Made by a program: the position numbers and the translations under genes | Notes under the pieces: model-generated | Database searches by the model: none | The model's input: the letters and a program-made list of their open reading frames with translations, nothing else | What the model was told of the DNA's origin: nothing | In this document: positions 1-8,678 of the stretch, piece by piece | Layout of the letters: every line of letters begins with the position of its first letter | Numbering within the stretch: position 1 is the stretch's first letter | NCBI GenBank assembly: GCA_002699125.1 | Contig: PABI01000050.1 | Coordinates: forward strand, 1-64,000 | DNA: 64,000 nt | Reading direction: 5' to 3' | Source of the DNA: Anaerolineaceae bacterium | GTDB taxonomy: Bacteria > Chloroflexota > Anaerolineae > Promineifilales > Promineifilaceae

Positions 1-192
1 AAGCTCGCCCAGCTCCACGCCGGCTTCGGTCAGCAGCTCGCGCACGGTGGCGGCGTTGGTGGTCAGGTTAAAGGTTTGGCCATCTACCTGGAGCGTGAGG
101 GGAACGGCCGTTTCTGCATTGCTATTCCCGTTTGGCTGTCCACACCCGGCCAGGAGCAGCAAAAAAAGACAGAGAACTACGCTTTTTCCCAC
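1..192 (-). CDS. Partial lipoprotein with DUF348-like domain (C-terminus outside window)
   Basis: Only the first 64 codons are inside the window. The GTG start at 192 lies within the last codons of the upstream DUF2267 gene, a 16-nt overlap that points to translational coupling. The product opens with a short basic segment, a hydrophobic run and a lipobox Leu-Ala-Gly-Cys, so it should be a lipid-anchored exported protein. After a Gly/Asn-rich linker a stretch of about 30 residues (VDGQTFNLTT, then TVRELLTEAGVELGEL) resembles the DUF348 repeat found in YabE/Rpf-like cell-wall proteins, often followed by a G5 domain. The family call is by eye; the rest of the gene is needed to confirm it. Confidence 0.6.
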   Translation of the reverse strand, partial: MGKSVVLCLFLLLLAGCGQPNGNSNAETAVPLTLQVDGQTFNLTTNAATVRELLTEAGVELGEL

Positions 193-572
193 AGCTCGCG
201 CACTTCGGGTGAGAGCGAGTCGGCCACGGCCTGCTGCACGCCGTTGTCTACTAGCTGTTTCACGCCGTGGAAGACGGCCAAGATGGGGGTTTTGGCAAAC
301 TGGGGATCGCTGTTGCCGCTGCGCCGCGAGACCTGGTTTTGGAATTCGTGGCTGGTAAGCTGGTTGTTTCTGAAGTGCAGCAGCCAGAAGACGCGCTTAA
401 CGTCGTCGCCCAGTTCTGCCGGCAGGGCATTGGCCAGCTTCTTTTTTGTTTTGCCATCTAAATTGAAGCCGAGCGTTTTGAGAACGGCCGTGCTCCAGCG
501 GCGGGCATGTTGGGGCGTCCGCAGACTCCCTTTGTTTTGTACAGTTTGGTAGTAAGAGTTTAGATCTGCCAT
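177..572 (-). CDS. DUF2267 domain protein
   Basis: A 131-residue soluble protein with no signal peptide or membrane segment. The N-terminal part (ARRWSTAVLKTLGFNL, then LANALPAELG) matches the DUF2267 pattern, in which an Ala-Arg-Arg helix is followed by Leu-Pro-x-Glu-Leu. Proteins of this family are small, helical and without known activity; they are often found near stress genes. The ATG at 572 starts the recognisable domain at once. The 3' end overlaps the following lipoprotein gene, so the two are probably one transcript. The protein is mostly charged and helical in its C-terminal half. Confidence 0.65.
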   Translation of the reverse strand: MADLNSYYQTVQNKGSLRTPQHARRWSTAVLKTLGFNLDGKTKKKLANALPAELGDDVKRVFWLLHFRNNQLTSHEFQNQVSRRSGNSDPQFAKTPILAVFHGVKQLVDNGVQQAVADSLSPEVRELWEKA

Positions 573-701
573 GTAAAAAATTATCCATCAAAAGGTTGAA
601 AATTGCGAAAGGTTATGCTGCAATTTTTACCGCGAGCGCGTGGGTGCGTCAAGTATTTTTGTTTTGTTGGGCAATTTATTGAGAAAGGCTGACCTTTTTG
701 T

Positions 702-730
702 TTGACTCCGTGACTGGCATATAGTTAAAT
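702..730 (+). promoter_or_regulatory. Candidate leaderless promoter of the GNAT gene
   Basis: TTGACT at 702-707 and TTAAAT at 725-730 are separated by 17 bp. Only 7 nt lie between the -10-like box and the ATG at 738, and there is no Shine-Dalgarno sequence, so transcription would begin at or next to the start codon. Confidence 0.4.
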
Positions 731-737
731 TCGTTTT

Positions 738-1268
738 ATGGAAATACGAAAGCTTACCCCCAATGATTTTGATGCCTATTACGCCTTGAGATTAGAGAGT
801 TTGCAGCAATGTCCCATGATGTATGCCACAGATGCCAATGATTGGCAGGCCGCGCCGCGCGAGGTCATTGAGAAGCACCTGTTGCTTAGCCAGTCGGAGC
901 ATGCGCCCGTTTTGGGGGCATGGCGGGATGGCATGTTGCTAGGATTGCTCGGGTTAAATCCGAATTCGCGGCCAACGGTACAACATAAGGGAACGCTGTG
1001 GGGATTCTACGTGACCCCCGCTGCCCGACGCCAGGGCGTTGGCAAGGCGTTGTTAGAACAGACCGTGTCAGTGGCCAGGAGTAAGCTGCGTCTGGAGCAG
1101 CTGCGGGTTGTGGTGACGATTCATGATCCGACGGCAGTGCGCTTGTTTGAGCAGTTTGGCTTTCGTGAATTTGGTAGAGAGCCGCGGGCGAAGCTGCTCG
1201 ATGGCGTTTATTATGATCAGGCTTACTTCTGGTATCCGTTGGCTGAATCGCAAATAAGCGGCAGGTAA
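738..1268 (+). CDS. GNAT family N-acetyltransferase
   Basis: A 176-residue single-domain protein of usual GNAT length. The acetyl-CoA binding motif is seen at about residues 92-107 (GFYVTPAARRQGVGKALL, with the R/Q-x-x-G-x-G/A core RRQGVG). It is followed by the typical C-terminal strand-helix with VRLFEQFGF. The substrate cannot be told from sequence. The protein is cytoplasmic. No Shine-Dalgarno precedes the ATG and a -10-like box lies 7 nt upstream, which suggests a leaderless message. The next gene starts 5 nt after the stop, so they are probably co-transcribed. Confidence 0.85.
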   Translation: MEIRKLTPNDFDAYYALRLESLQQCPMMYATDANDWQAAPREVIEKHLLLSQSEHAPVLGAWRDGMLLGLLGLNPNSRPTVQHKGTLWGFYVTPAARRQGVGKALLEQTVSVARSKLRLEQLRVVVTIHDPTAVRLFEQFGFREFGREPRAKLLDGVYYDQAYFWYPLAESQISGR

Positions 1269-1273
1269 GGCTG

Positions 1274-2329
1274 ATGCGGTTTCGGCGATGGGTTACGGCC
1301 GTATGCCTCCTCACACTTTCCATTAGCTGCACCCGCAGCCGGGAAGTGACGCTGCCCATCACTTTTGACGAGGCGGCGCTGACGGCCGTTGATGAAGCCA
1401 TCATTGCCGGGGAGTACGGTGAGATCAACAGCTGGCTCATGTGGACCAACGATGAGCTGGTGTGGGAGGGTTATTATCGCGGGGCAGCGGCCGATGATTT
1501 GCATCCGGTTTACTCCGTGACCAAAAGTGTGACTTCGGCGGCGGTAGGGATTGCGCTGGATGAGGGGGCGATTGCTGGGGTGGATACGGCCGTTCTCGAT
1601 TTTTTCCCCGATTACACGCCAACTGGCAGCCTGAACCCGCGCAAAAAGGCGATGACGCTGGAAGATTTGCTCACCATGCGCGCCGGTTTTGCCTGGGATG
1701 AGTTCTCCACCATTTATGGCAACGACAGTAACGATGCCACCCAACTGTCGCGCAGTCCGGCCTGGATGACCTACATGCTGGATCGAAACATGGCAGAAAT
1801 GCCGGGCGACGTCTTTGTTTACAACAGCGGCGTAACGATGCTGCTCTCCGGCATTTTGCAGCAGAGCACAGGCTTGCGCACCGACAACTACGTGGCGCTG
1901 CGTCTCTTTGCCCCGCTGGGCATCGACGAGTGGCGTTGGGACAGCACGCCGGACGGTTACGCCAACACCGGTTGGGGGTTATGGTTGAGTCCGCGCGATA
2001 TGCTGACTTTTGGCCAGCTATTTTTGCAGAACGGCCGTTGGCAAGACCAGCAGCTTATTCCCGAAAACTGGATACACCAATCAACCCAACCTCTGGTAGA
2101 TACCCAAACCGGGTTTCACTATGGGTATCAATGGTGGCGCTTCAGTGATGATCATACGGCCGTGGCTAACCTGACCGTCAACGACCTGTACTTTGCCTGG
2201 GGGTTTGGCGGCCAGTTCATCTTTGTCATTCCCCATTTAGATTTGGTCATTGTGGCAACGGCCGAAAACTTTGAAAACAGTGAACAATTCTTTGCTGCCC
2301 TGGGACCAATATTTGCGGCAATTGAATAA
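1274..2329 (+). CDS. Serine hydrolase, beta-lactamase/class C-like, lipoprotein
   Basis: A 351-residue exported protein. The N-terminus is a signal segment ending in a Leu-Ser-Ile-Ser-Cys lipobox (Cys19). The catalytic S-x-x-K motif is SVTK at residues 81-84. A Tyr-Asn-Ser (183-185) stands where the family has Y-x-N, and WGFGGQ near residue 300 occupies the KTG/HxG position. These are the hallmarks of the penicillin-binding-protein-like family that includes esterases, D-aminopeptidases and class C beta-lactamases; the substrate is unknown. It is probably tethered outside the membrane. It follows the GNAT gene by 5 nt. A second member of the same superfamily is encoded at 13289-15238. Confidence 0.85.
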   Translation: MRFRRWVTAVCLLTLSISCTRSREVTLPITFDEAALTAVDEAIIAGEYGEINSWLMWTNDELVWEGYYRGAAADDLHPVYSVTKSVTSAAVGIALDEGAIAGVDTAVLDFFPDYTPTGSLNPRKKAMTLEDLLTMRAGFAWDEFSTIYGNDSNDATQLSRSPAWMTYMLDRNMAEMPGDVFVYNSGVTMLLSGILQQSTGLRTDNYVALRLFAPLGIDEWRWDSTPDGYANTGWGLWLSPRDMLTFGQLFLQNGRWQDQQLIPENWIHQSTQPLVDTQTGFHYGYQWWRFSDDHTAVANLTVNDLYFAWGFGGQFIFVIPHLDLVIVATAENFENSEQFFAALGPIFAAIE

Positions 2330-2372
2330 ACTTGCCTGATCGAAGGGCAAAAAGAGAAAGGACAATGCAACC

Positions 2373-2636
2373 ATGAATAAGAAGCGCCTTGCTGTGTGGC
2401 TGATTTTAACGTTGTTTTTTAGTGGAGTAGGGTTGGTATTTGCTTTTATTGATAGCTACACTTTGCTGGCTGGCTTTTTGGTGTATCTGCCCCTAACGGC
2501 CGGTATTGTCTGGTTAGCAGTTTATCGGCGCAAGGTGTGGTTTGGTCTGTGGTTTCTGGTTTATCTGGCCTGGCTTACCTATCTTGGGCCTTATGTTGGG
2601 GTGGCGCTGGCTCGTTTTGCTGGAGTGGAATTTTAG
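2373..2636 (+). CDS. Small membrane protein, three helices
   Basis: An 87-residue very hydrophobic protein with about three transmembrane segments (residues 6-28, 32-49 and 56-80) separated by short basic loops (YRRKVW). A purine-rich ribosome site (AGAAAGGA) lies about 10 nt before the ATG. I do not recognise the family. It sits 43 nt after the serine hydrolase on the same strand and may share its transcript. The three helices and the lack of polar motifs give no clue to function. Confidence 0.6.
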   Translation: MNKKRLAVWLILTLFFSGVGLVFAFIDSYTLLAGFLVYLPLTAGIVWLAVYRRKVWFGLWFLVYLAWLTYLGPYVGVALARFAGVEF

Positions 2637-2752
2637 CTGGGATACTATGAGGAATCAGGCGGTTTATCGTCCTTTTGTTCACAATGAACAAGCGGGATAA
2701 GGTGAACTTCCTGCAACACATACAATACTGCTTTAACCAAAAATAAGTTAAA

Positions 2753-2781
2753 TTGTGAGGGGGGCAAACTTTTGTTAGACT
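2753..2781 (+). promoter_or_regulatory. Candidate promoter of the CBS-mrp operon
   Basis: TTGTGA (2753-2758) and TAGACT (2776-2781) are 17 bp apart, with the RNA start expected near 2788. This leaves a leader of about 210 nt before the CBS gene. The prediction is based on spacing and partial matches only. Confidence 0.35.
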
Positions 2782-2784
2782 AGA

Positions 2785-2890
2785 GAGAGTGGGCACCCAC
2801 AAAATTAAAGAGTAATTTGATGCCTCCCAGAAGAGGCACCATCCCATAATTTAGCCGACGCTTCCGGGGGGAGGGTCGGTTTTTTGATTT
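2785..2890 (+). promoter_or_regulatory. Structured 5' leader, possible attenuator or riboswitch, before CBS-mrp
   Basis: The gap between 2637 and 2998 holds no gene but has folded elements: GTGGG/CCCAC with a two-base loop near 2790; a hairpin TGCCTC (2821-2826) / GAGGCA (2833-2838); and a terminator at 2855-2885. CCTCCC at 2823-2828 is complementary to GGGAGG inside the terminator (about 2869-2874). The first hairpin and the terminator could therefore be alternatives. I cannot assign it to a known riboswitch class by eye. Ion-responsive control would suit the antiporter operon behind it. Confidence 0.4.
2855..2885 (+). terminator. Rho-independent terminator/attenuator upstream of the CBS gene
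   Basis: CCGAC (2855-2859) pairs with GTCGG (2875-2879), followed at once by six T residues (2880-2885). It ends about 113 bp before the CBS start codon and downstream of the candidate promoter, so it probably acts on the leader of the operon. Confidence 0.6.
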
Positions 2891-2998
2891 TTGCTGAGTA
2901 TAATCATTTAGGTTTTGTGGCATGGTCTAAAGCGTCTGCTTCGGCCTGAGAGCGCGATCTGTCTGGTTGATACCTAATAAACAAGGAGAGTGAAATTT

Positions 2999-3472
2999 AT
3001 GAACAAATTACCTGTGGCTGTAATTAGTGAAAAAAGTCCGGTTCGTGCCTTGCTTATTGAACCCGAAATGAAATTGGAAACGCTTTTGGCAAAGTTGTTG
3101 AAACAAAACAATAAGAAATCAATCTTCCTTGTAGATGATGACGGAAAGCTGGCTGGTATTTTGAATATAAAGGAGCTGCTTATTTGGGGTTGGCTTCATC
3201 TAGGGTTGCTGAAAAGCACCTTTTCATTGTCCGAACGCAAACTGCGTCGAGTGGCCCGGTCTCAGGTGGCTAATGACTTGTGTATTCCAAACAGCCACAA
3301 TATGGTGATTTCATCCCAAACCACTGTAGAAGAAGCGATGGATGCATTGCTTTTGTCCAGCCAGAATGTGGTCGCCGTGGTTGATGAAAACGGCTGTATC
3401 ATCAATGATCTGCACATCGACGATTTATTGGCGTACGCGATGCACGAATCACAGGAAAGCATGAATGTCTGA
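2999..3472 (+). CDS. CBS-domain protein coupled to the Mrp antiporter
   Basis: A 157-residue protein made of a tandem CBS pair. The first repeat includes SIFLVDDDGKLAGILNIKELL and the second NVVAVVDENGCIINDLHIDDLL, joined by a basic linker (SERKLRRVARSQ). CBS pairs usually bind adenosine nucleotides, S-adenosylmethionine or c-di-AMP and act as sensors. The start is ATG 2999, because AAGGAG (2983-2988) lies 10 nt before it. A GTG at 2990 would sit on top of that ribosome site. The 3' end overlaps mrpA by 8 nt, so the two proteins are probably made together. A role as soluble regulator of the antiporter is inference. Confidence 0.75.
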   Translation: MNKLPVAVISEKSPVRALLIEPEMKLETLLAKLLKQNNKKSIFLVDDDGKLAGILNIKELLIWGWLHLGLLKSTFSLSERKLRRVARSQVANDLCIPNSHNMVISSQTTVEEAMDALLLSSQNVVAVVDENGCIINDLHIDDLLAYAMHESQESMNV

Positions 3473-5873
3473 AGCGATTGTTGTTCCAGGATTAGTACCA
3501 GCATTGCTTTCTGGCTTTACGCTCTCCATTATTGTGCCCTGGCTGAGCAAGATTTTTCGCCAGATGACTGGCTGGTTCCTGGCGCTGCTGCCGATAAGCC
3601 TGTTTGTTTACTTTTTGAGCCTGATCGATGAGGTAGCCAGCGGACAAATATTAACTGCAACCATCAATTGGGTTCCCAGTTTGGGTGTCGATATCAACTT
3701 CATTGTAGATGGCTGGGGGTTGTGCCTGGCGCTCATTGTCAGCGGCATGGGGGCGCTGGTGATTGTTTATGCCGGCAGTTATTTAAAGGGTCATGCTGCT
3801 CTGGGACGTTTTTACACGTTCATCCTCATCTTTATGGCCTCTATGCTGGTGCTGGTGCTGGCCGACAATGTTTTTCTCATGTTTATTGCCTGGGAACTCA
3901 CCTCCATCTCTTCCTTTTTCCTAATTGGCTTTTACCATGAAAAAGAGAAATCGCAGAAGGCGGCGCTGCAAGCGCTGCTGGTGACGGGTGCCGGTGGGCT
4001 GGCGCTGCTGGCGGGATTGGTGAGCTTAACGGCCGTTACCGGGAGCAGCTCCTTGCAACAGATTCAAGCCCAATCCGGCCTCATTTTGCAGAGCCCATTG
4101 TATGTGCCTATTCTTGGCTTGATTTTGCTGGGTGCCTTCACCAAATCAGCCCAATTCCCCTTCCATTTCTGGCTGCCCAATGCCATGGCCGGTCCAGCCC
4201 CGGTCAGCACTTACCTGCATTCGGCAACGATGGTGAAGGCGGGCGTTTACTTGTTGGGGCGGCTGCAGCCAACCTTTGGCCAAACCGGAGAATGGTTTTA
4301 TACGCTCACTATCGTGGGCGGGGTGACTGCACTGCTGGGTGCCTGGCTTACCTGGCAGAAGGTGGACCTCAAAGAGATTTTGGCTTATTCAACCGTGAGT
4401 GCCCTGGGGACGCTGGTGCTGCTGGTGGGGATTGGCACCAAGCTGGCCCTGGAAACGGCCGTTCTCTTTTTGCTCATTCATGCGCTGTACAAGGGTGCAC
4501 TGTTTATGGCCGCCGGAATCATTGATCATGAGACGGGGGTGCGAGACGTACGCCTGCTGGGTGGGCTGCGCCACAAGATGCCGTTTACGTTTGCGGCCGT
4601 TTTACTGGCAACCTTCTCTATGGCTGGTCTTCCGCCATTTCTGGGCTTTGTTGGCAAGGAGCTGATGTATGAAACGTCGCTGGCGCTGCCCGCGTTTTCG
4701 CTGCTGCTTACCGGTGTACTGCTGCTGACCAACGTGTTGATGGTGACGGCGGCGGCAATCTTGCTGATACGGCCGTTTTTCGGGCGTATCACAGAAGCTC
4801 AGCCTCATCATAAAACACCGTTTAGTATGTGGCTGGGTCCGCTGGTATTGGGCGTGCTCTCTTTGGGCTTAGGCCTGGCAGTCGGCACCGATGCGATTAG
4901 CGGCAGCCTGATTTCGCCAGCGCTTTCGGCTGTGATGGGGACGGAGGAGCATATTCATCTGGCGCTGTGGCATGGTCTGACGCCGATGCTGGGACTGAGC
5001 GTCGTCACATTGCTGGCCGGCGCAGGCATGTTTGCCGTACACGGCCGTTTGCGGCCAGGAGCGGTGCGTTTAGATACGGCCGTGCAGCGCGTGGGGCCCG
5101 GCAAATGGTATGAATGGCTGCTGAATGGCATGATAAAAGCTGCCAATTTATTCACCCAAAAATTCCAGAATGGCAAGCTGCGCTATTACCTGCTTTATGT
5201 AATGGCCACGGCTCTGGTTCTTGTGGGTGGCTCCCTCATCCTGCGGGCCAACCTTGCCTGGGGCAATTTAGACTTAACGCCGCTGCAACTGCCGGAGCTT
5301 ATTCTGGCCCTGGTTTTGCTGGCTGCGGTTGCCCTCATCGTTCGGGTGGAATCCCGGTTGGCAGCCGTGGCTGCCCTGGGGGTGATAGGGTACGGTATTG
5401 CTGTTTTCTATATTTTGTTTAGCGCTCCAGACCTGGCTATGACTCAATTTTCTATTGAAACGTTGACGGTGATTTTGTTTGTGCTGGTGCTGTACCGCCT
5501 GCCCCGGTTTGAACGCTTCAGCTCGCGGCAAACGCGTTTCCGTGATGCAATCGTGGCCGGTATGGTAGGTATATTGATGGCCGGGTTGGCGCTGATGGCG
5601 CAGGCAACCCATGCCTCCTCTGCCTTGACGGAGTTTTTCATTGAAAGTGCTGAAGCGCTGGCCAAGGGACGGAATATTGTTAACGTGATTCTGGTAGATT
5701 TTCGTGGTTTTGACACGATGGTGGAAATTACGGTGCTGTCGGTGGCGGCGATTGGCGTTTATGCCCTGTTAAAATCTCGGCCCCAACAGATGGAAAGTGG
5801 CGATACGGCCGTTTCCCAGGTGGTTGATACCACTAAGAAAAATATCCCCTCAAACGAGACAGAATTAGGCTGA
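3465..5873 (+). CDS. mrpA: Na+/H+ antiporter subunit MrpA
   Basis: An 802-residue polytopic protein of usual MrpA length. The first ~500 residues are NuoL-like, with the membrane glutamate in FLMFIAWELTS (about residue 143) and the lysine-bearing AFTKSAQFPFHFWLP. The C-terminal ~200 residues form the MrpA-specific part found in MbhD/MbhE-type subunits (VIGYGIAVFYILFSAPDLAM, and VDFRGFDTMVEITVL). MrpA is the largest subunit of the hetero-oligomeric antiporter that exports Na+ in exchange for H+. The start overlaps the CBS gene by 8 nt and has no room for a separate promoter. It is followed after 29 nt by mrpB. Confidence 0.95.
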   Translation: MSEAIVVPGLVPALLSGFTLSIIVPWLSKIFRQMTGWFLALLPISLFVYFLSLIDEVASGQILTATINWVPSLGVDINFIVDGWGLCLALIVSGMGALVIVYAGSYLKGHAALGRFYTFILIFMASMLVLVLADNVFLMFIAWELTSISSFFLIGFYHEKEKSQKAALQALLVTGAGGLALLAGLVSLTAVTGSSSLQQIQAQSGLILQSPLYVPILGLILLGAFTKSAQFPFHFWLPNAMAGPAPVSTYLHSATMVKAGVYLLGRLQPTFGQTGEWFYTLTIVGGVTALLGAWLTWQKVDLKEILAYSTVSALGTLVLLVGIGTKLALETAVLFLLIHALYKGALFMAAGIIDHETGVRDVRLLGGLRHKMPFTFAAVLLATFSMAGLPPFLGFVGKELMYETSLALPAFSLLLTGVLLLTNVLMVTAAAILLIRPFFGRITEAQPHHKTPFSMWLGPLVLGVLSLGLGLAVGTDAISGSLISPALSAVMGTEEHIHLALWHGLTPMLGLSVVTLLAGAGMFAVHGRLRPGAVRLDTAVQRVGPGKWYEWLLNGMIKAANLFTQKFQNGKLRYYLLYVMATALVLVGGSLILRANLAWGNLDLTPLQLPELILALVLLAAVALIVRVESRLAAVAALGVIGYGIAVFYILFSAPDLAMTQFSIETLTVILFVLVLYRLPRFERFSSRQTRFRDAIVAGMVGILMAGLALMAQATHASSALTEFFIESAEALAKGRNIVNVILVDFRGFDTMVEITVLSVAAIGVYALLKSRPQQMESGDTAVSQVVDTTKKNIPSNETELG

Positions 5874-5902
5874 GATTAATTGTATTCAGGTAGGTGATCT
5901 AC

Positions 5903-6340
5903 ATGCGATCCTTGATTTTGACGACAGCGACGCGCTACTTATTGCCATTGATGCTGCTGTTTTCTGTGTTTATTTTACTACGAGGACATCATCATCCGGG
6001 CGGTGGCTTTATTGGCGGATTGGTGGCTTCGGCTGCTTTTGCGCTTTACGGTTTTGCCTATGGTATGCCTGAAGCACGCCGGGTGCTCCTGGTTGATCCG
6101 CTCAGGCTAATAGGGATTGGTTTGTTGACGGCCGTTTCCAGCGGCCTGCTCGCACCCATTGTCACCCAGCAACCCTTTTTAGCCCCCATTTGGGGAGAGA
6201 ACTCGTACCCTGCTTTGGGTAAATTGGGGACTCCGCTTATGTTTGATATTGGCGTGTACCTTACAGTGATTGGCGTGACGCTGCTCATTATTTTAACCTT
6301 GGCCGAAGAAGATATCGGCCCAGAAGAGGACGTTCATTAA
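5903..6340 (+). CDS. mrpB: Na+/H+ antiporter subunit MrpB
   Basis: A 145-residue membrane protein with four helices. It has the family signature [18 protein letters not shown] near residues 25-43 and the [12 protein letters not shown] segment close to the end. I prefer ATG 5903, because AGGTGAT lies about 5 nt upstream; an in-frame GTG at 5894 would add only three residues. Its last base is the first base of the mrpC start codon (TAATG), typical of tight coupling. It is a small obligatory subunit of the Mrp complex. Confidence 0.93.
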   Translation: MRSLILTTATRYLLPLMLLFSVFILLRGHHHPGGGFIGGLVASAAFALYGFAYGMPEARRVLLVDPLRLIGIGLLTAVSSGLLAPIVTQQPFLAPIWGENSYPALGKLGTPLMFDIGVYLTVIGVTLLIILTLAEEDIGPEEDVH

Positions 6341-6687
6341 TGGAAATAATTATCGCAATTATTGTCGGATCACTGTATGCCGCAGGCTTGTACATGATCC
6401 GGCGACGCAGTTTAGTGAAGCTAATCATTGGTCTGGCGCTGTTGGGGCACGCTTCCAACATGCTCCTCTTTACGATGGGAGATCTGGTTCGCGGCAACCC
6501 CCCATTTATCCCTGAAAGCCTTGAGCTACCCGAATTGCCGCTGGCCGATCCATTGCCTCAGGCGCTGATATTGACGGCAATTGTCATTGGATTTGGCGCC
6601 CAGGCATTTGCTATTGTGCTGGTAAAGCGTGTTTATCAGCGGATTGGCACCGATGATATCGACCAGCTCACAGCAACTGACAGGTAA
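6340..6687 (+). CDS. mrpC: Na+/H+ antiporter subunit MrpC
   Basis: A 115-residue NuoK-like subunit with three membrane helices. It shows the pattern [17 protein letters not shown], and further on [20 protein letters not shown], the conserved Pro-Leu-Pro-Gln-Ala-Leu-x-Leu-Thr-Ala-Ile-Val-Ile motif of MrpC/NuoK. The gene overlaps mrpB by one base and is followed by mrpD after 3 nt. Its length is normal for the family. Confidence 0.95.
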   Translation: MEIIIAIIVGSLYAAGLYMIRRRSLVKLIIGLALLGHASNMLLFTMGDLVRGNPPFIPESLELPELPLADPLPQALILTAIVIGFGAQAFAIVLVKRVYQRIGTDDIDQLTATDR

Positions 6688-6690
6688 GCG

Positions 6691-8211
6691 ATGATACCGA
6701 TTAATTTATTGCTTTTGCTGCCCATTCTTGTGCCCTTTCTCACAGCAATTTTTGCTGTGCTGAGCTGGAACCGGCTTCGCTTGCAGCGAATCATGAGCAT
6801 TACCAGCTCTGTTTTGCTGCTTCTTGTTGCCCTGCTGCTGTTTGGACAAATCTACCGTCTCGGTCCCCAGGCGGTGCAAATTGGGGATTGGGAGGCACCT
6901 TTCGGCATCACGCTCTATGCTGATTTGTTCACGGCCATCATGGTGACGCTGGCAGCGTTGATGGGGCTGACTGTGGGACTTTACTCGCTGGCAAACATTG
7001 CCGTGGTGCGGCAGCGGCTTGGTTATTATCCACTCTACCAAATTTTGTTAATGGGTGTGTGTGGTTCTTTTTTGTCTGGGGACATGTTTAATTTGTATGT
7101 CTGGTTTGAGGTGATGTTGATTGCCTCGTTTGTGCTGTTGGCCTTGGGCAGCGAGCGGCGACAGCTAGAGGGGGCCATTAAGTATGTAACGCTCAATTTA
7201 ATGGCTTCGGCGATTTTTCTGGCAGCCACCGGAATTTTGTATGGCGTGGCTGGTTCGTTGAACATGGCCGATCTGGCAGTGCGTTTGAGCGATACGCCAG
7301 CGGGCGTAGTGACAACGGTCTCGATGATGTTTTTGGTGGCTTTTGGCATCAAGGCCGCGCTCTTTCCTTTGTTTAGCTGGCTGCCATCTGCATACCATAC
7401 ACCGCCAACGGCCGTTTCTGCCATTTTTGCCGGATTGCTTACCAAGGTAGGTGTGTACGCTATCATTCGCGTCTTTACCCTGATTTTTGTTCAAGACCTG
7501 GCGTATACCAACACCATCCTGCTCATTCTGGCTGGTTTGACTATGGTCACGGGGGTCCTCGGCGCTGCGTCGCAAGACCATTACCGGCGAATTCTATCTT
7601 TTCATATTTCCAGCCAGATTGGTTACATGGTAATGGGGTTGGCCCTGTTTACGCCGCTGGCCCTGGCGGGAGCTATCTTTTATATCATCCATCACATCAT
7701 TGTGAAGACTAATTTGTTTTTGATCAGCGGTATAACGCAGTGGGTGAGTGGCACATATGAATTGAAGAAGCTGGGCGGCCTGTATGTTCGGCTGCCGCTG
7801 TTGGCCGGTTTGTTTCTTATTTCGGCTTTTTCCCTGGCCGGGATTCCACCGCTGTCTGGATTTTGGGCCAAGTTTACCCTCATCAAGGCGGGTCTTGAGG
7901 CGCAATCTTATTTGATTGTATTTACGGCCTTGGGCGTGAGCCTGCTGACGCTTTATTCCATGACAAAAATTTGGACCCAGGCGTATTGGAAACAGCAGCC
8001 AGCGGGGTGGGAACGGCCGTTGCCCCGGCGGAACAGTGATTGGGTATTACGCTTTGCCCCGGTGATTTTACTGGCTGCCTGTACTGTATTGATTGGTTTA
8101 GGAGCTGAATATTTCTTGTCGGTTTCTATGATGGCGGCTGAGCAGTTGTTAAACCCATCGCTTTATGTGGAGACCGTTTTGGGAGCAGCAGTTGCAGGAG
8201 GTTTGCCCTGA
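6691..8211 (+). CDS. mrpD: Na+/H+ antiporter subunit MrpD
   Basis: A 506-residue NuoN/NuoM-like subunit with about 14 helices. The key glutamate is in [14 protein letters not shown] (about residue 137). The lysine motif is in [15 protein letters not shown], followed by [20 protein letters not shown], both typical of the proton-conducting half-channels. The length is as expected. The ATG is 3 nt after mrpC, and the stop overlaps the mrpE start (TGATG). Together with MrpA it forms the putative ion path. Confidence 0.95.
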   Translation: MIPINLLLLLPILVPFLTAIFAVLSWNRLRLQRIMSITSSVLLLLVALLLFGQIYRLGPQAVQIGDWEAPFGITLYADLFTAIMVTLAALMGLTVGLYSLANIAVVRQRLGYYPLYQILLMGVCGSFLSGDMFNLYVWFEVMLIASFVLLALGSERRQLEGAIKYVTLNLMASAIFLAATGILYGVAGSLNMADLAVRLSDTPAGVVTTVSMMFLVAFGIKAALFPLFSWLPSAYHTPPTAVSAIFAGLLTKVGVYAIIRVFTLIFVQDLAYTNTILLILAGLTMVTGVLGAASQDHYRRILSFHISSQIGYMVMGLALFTPLALAGAIFYIIHHIIVKTNLFLISGITQWVSGTYELKKLGGLYVRLPLLAGLFLISAFSLAGIPPLSGFWAKFTLIKAGLEAQSYLIVFTALGVSLLTLYSMTKIWTQAYWKQQPAGWERPLPRRNSDWVLRFAPVILLAACTVLIGLGAEYFLSVSMMAAEQLLNPSLYVETVLGAAVAGGLP

Positions 8212-8678
8212 TGTTTTTACTAAATTTGCTGTTGGCTATCATTTGGGTGGCGCTTACGGGTGAGTATGAGGCGGGTAACTTTGCGGTCGGTTTTGTGCTG
8301 GCTTATCTGGTGCTGCGCCTGACCCAGCATTCGGATACGGCCGTGCGCTATGTTAAACGTGTGCGCCTGCTTTTCTTCTTTACCGCCTTTTTTCTGAAAG
8401 AACTGGTGGTTTCCAGCCTGCGCGTAGTGGTATTGGTCTTGTCACCCACCATGAAAATGCGTCCGGCCGTTGTGGCGATCCCGCTTGAAGTAAGTTCCGA
8501 TGCAGCTATCACCTTGTTGGGTAACTTGATTACACTGACGCCTGGCACCCTGACGCTGGATGTTTCTTCCGATCACAGCACCATGTATGTGCACGCGATG
8601 AATGTGGAGGATGTGGCGGCTTTTCGCGAAGGGATTAAGACTGGGTTTGAGCGGCGTGTTTTGGAGTTAGCCATATGA
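8211..8678 (+). CDS. mrpE: Na+/H+ antiporter subunit MrpE
   Basis: A 155-residue protein with two or three N-terminal helices and a cytoplasmic C-terminal domain. The conserved GNLITLTPGTLTLDVS block at about residues 103-118 identifies MrpE. The gene overlaps mrpD by one base and mrpF by four (ATGA). MrpE is required for assembly and stability of the complex in studied Gram-positive bacteria. Confidence 0.93.
   Translation: MFLLNLLLAIIWVALTGEYEAGNFAVGFVLAYLVLRLTQHSDTAVRYVKRVRLLFFFTAFFLKELVVSSLRVVVLVLSPTMKMRPAVVAIPLEVSSDAAITLLGNLITLTPGTLTLDVSSDHSTMYVHAMNVEDVAAFREGIKTGFERRVLELAI

Noticed and set aside
2990-2998. GTG start for the CBS gene
   Set aside because: It lies one base after the AAGGAG ribosome site, leaving no spacing; ATG 2999 is correctly spaced.
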